Source of the DNA: Gymnopus androsaceus JB14
Taxonomy: Eukaryota; Basidiomycota; Agaricomycetes; Agaricales; Omphalotaceae
Assembly: GCA_009733575.1 (NCBI GenBank)
Contig: ML769444.1
Location: forward strand, 209,048 to 273,047
DNA length: 64,000 bases
Direction of reading: 5' to 3'
A program made the position numbers and the translations under genes. Under the pieces are notes generated by a model. It saw only the letters and a list, made by a program, of their open reading frames with translations, was not told the DNA's origin and searched no databases. The first letter of the stretch is position 1. The number at the start of each line of letters is the position of its first letter. This document shows, piece after piece, positions 63,401 through 64,000 of the stretch.

Positions 63401-63691
63401 GATTAGTATCTGGAAAGGCAGTTGTGGCCATGATGGAAAATGGAGAAAAGCAACACAGGCAACACTGCCTCAAATGTCCTTTAATATATAGGACATGACT
63501 AATAATGATGTCACTAGACTTACTTGAGTAGTTGAGCAAGTGACCATTCTCAGACTGCAGCTCTCTTATACCTAGGCACACCCAGCATTACCTTGTGGAA
63601 TCAGTAGCAAGCTGCATATAATAGAGAGATGCATGGCTATGGAAGGACAGGCATCTACGGAAGGATGGGTTAGAGGTTATGGATGTAATAA

Positions 63692-64000
63692 TACCTCTGC
63701 CTTTCTCACTCAGAGGGAGATGATAAGGTTAGCCAAAACTCGGACCAGAGGTCCATAAATTAAGCGGATCATGAAGTGCTGTACTGTACAGGAACATCAG
63801 TAGCTAATGGAATGCATAGTATGGTACAGGTACACTAATTAGAATGAGAAACAGATAACAGATATGTGAAATAGAGGGAGAGGAGGGAGGGTGACGAAAA
63901 AATGCGCAGATCCTGCTAGATCTGCTCGGATATCTGTTAGTACAATGTAGAAAGCTTATCAGGCATGATCTGCGCACCAAGAGCCCTGATATCTAGTGAT
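63692..64000 (+). repeat. Retroelement 3' end and LTR start, copy 2 (runs off the right edge)
   Basis: Direct copy of 52142-52430, including the polypurine tract and the TGATAAGG LTR start at 63721, with an extra block of about 18 bp near 63790. The match continues to the last base of the window. Confidence 0.65.

Overview
The window looks like nuclear DNA of a filamentous basidiomycete, probably an Agaricomycete; Rhizoctonia and its relatives are my best guess, but no marker here settles the genus. The reasons are compact genes broken by 46-70 nt GT-AG introns, fungal-type housekeeping proteins, and a large repeat-rich tract with Tc1, IS630-like, LTR and LINE remnants. All calls come from reading the sequence; no database search was run.

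Positions 1-20358 form a gene-dense, conserved block. In order: NAD kinase (minus, runs off the left edge), queuosine salvage glycosylase of the DUF2419 family (minus), an AIM41/YqeY mitochondrial protein (plus), the ERAD ubiquitin ligase HRD1 (minus), a membrane-anchored YtcJ-type amidohydrolase (plus), a RAD54B/RDH54 recombination translocase (minus), RuvB-like AAA ATPase RVB1 (minus), an RRM-less CSTF2-hinge protein (minus) and alanyl-tRNA synthetase (plus). Intergenic gaps are about 40-480 bp. Several genes are divergent pairs on short shared promoters, and AIM41 and HRD1 converge with 38 bp between stop codons. The genes are unrelated housekeeping functions, not a pathway cluster.

From 20359 to the end the character changes abruptly. 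The DNA is AT-rich and made of nested mobile elements and broken genes. It holds a degenerate Tc1 element with 209-bp terminal repeats (21064-22688), a 206-bp tandem duplication, a tRNA-like relic, foldback elements (one carrying TTAGGG repeats), and a long degenerate gene split by a solo LTR with perfect 5-bp target duplication (36167-36719). An IS630-like transposase gene is split by a pol-less LTR element, which itself contains a 1.84-kb composite foldback element (38804-40642). A P4-ATPase fragment is split by a MITE and another solo LTR (46905-47815). A LINE 3' end lies at 49876-50543.

Two genes in the right part look potentially alive: an unknown multi-exon gene at 55960-57918 and a single-exon cysteine-rich ORF at 58184-59014. 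Four positions in the conserved block (NAD kinase, RVB1 twice, alanyl-tRNA synthetase) carry a single extra base that breaks an otherwise perfect reading frame, which most likely marks uncorrected assembly errors. I found no CRISPR, rRNA, intact tRNA or biosynthetic cluster. The most unusual structures are the composite foldback element and the layered insertions around it.
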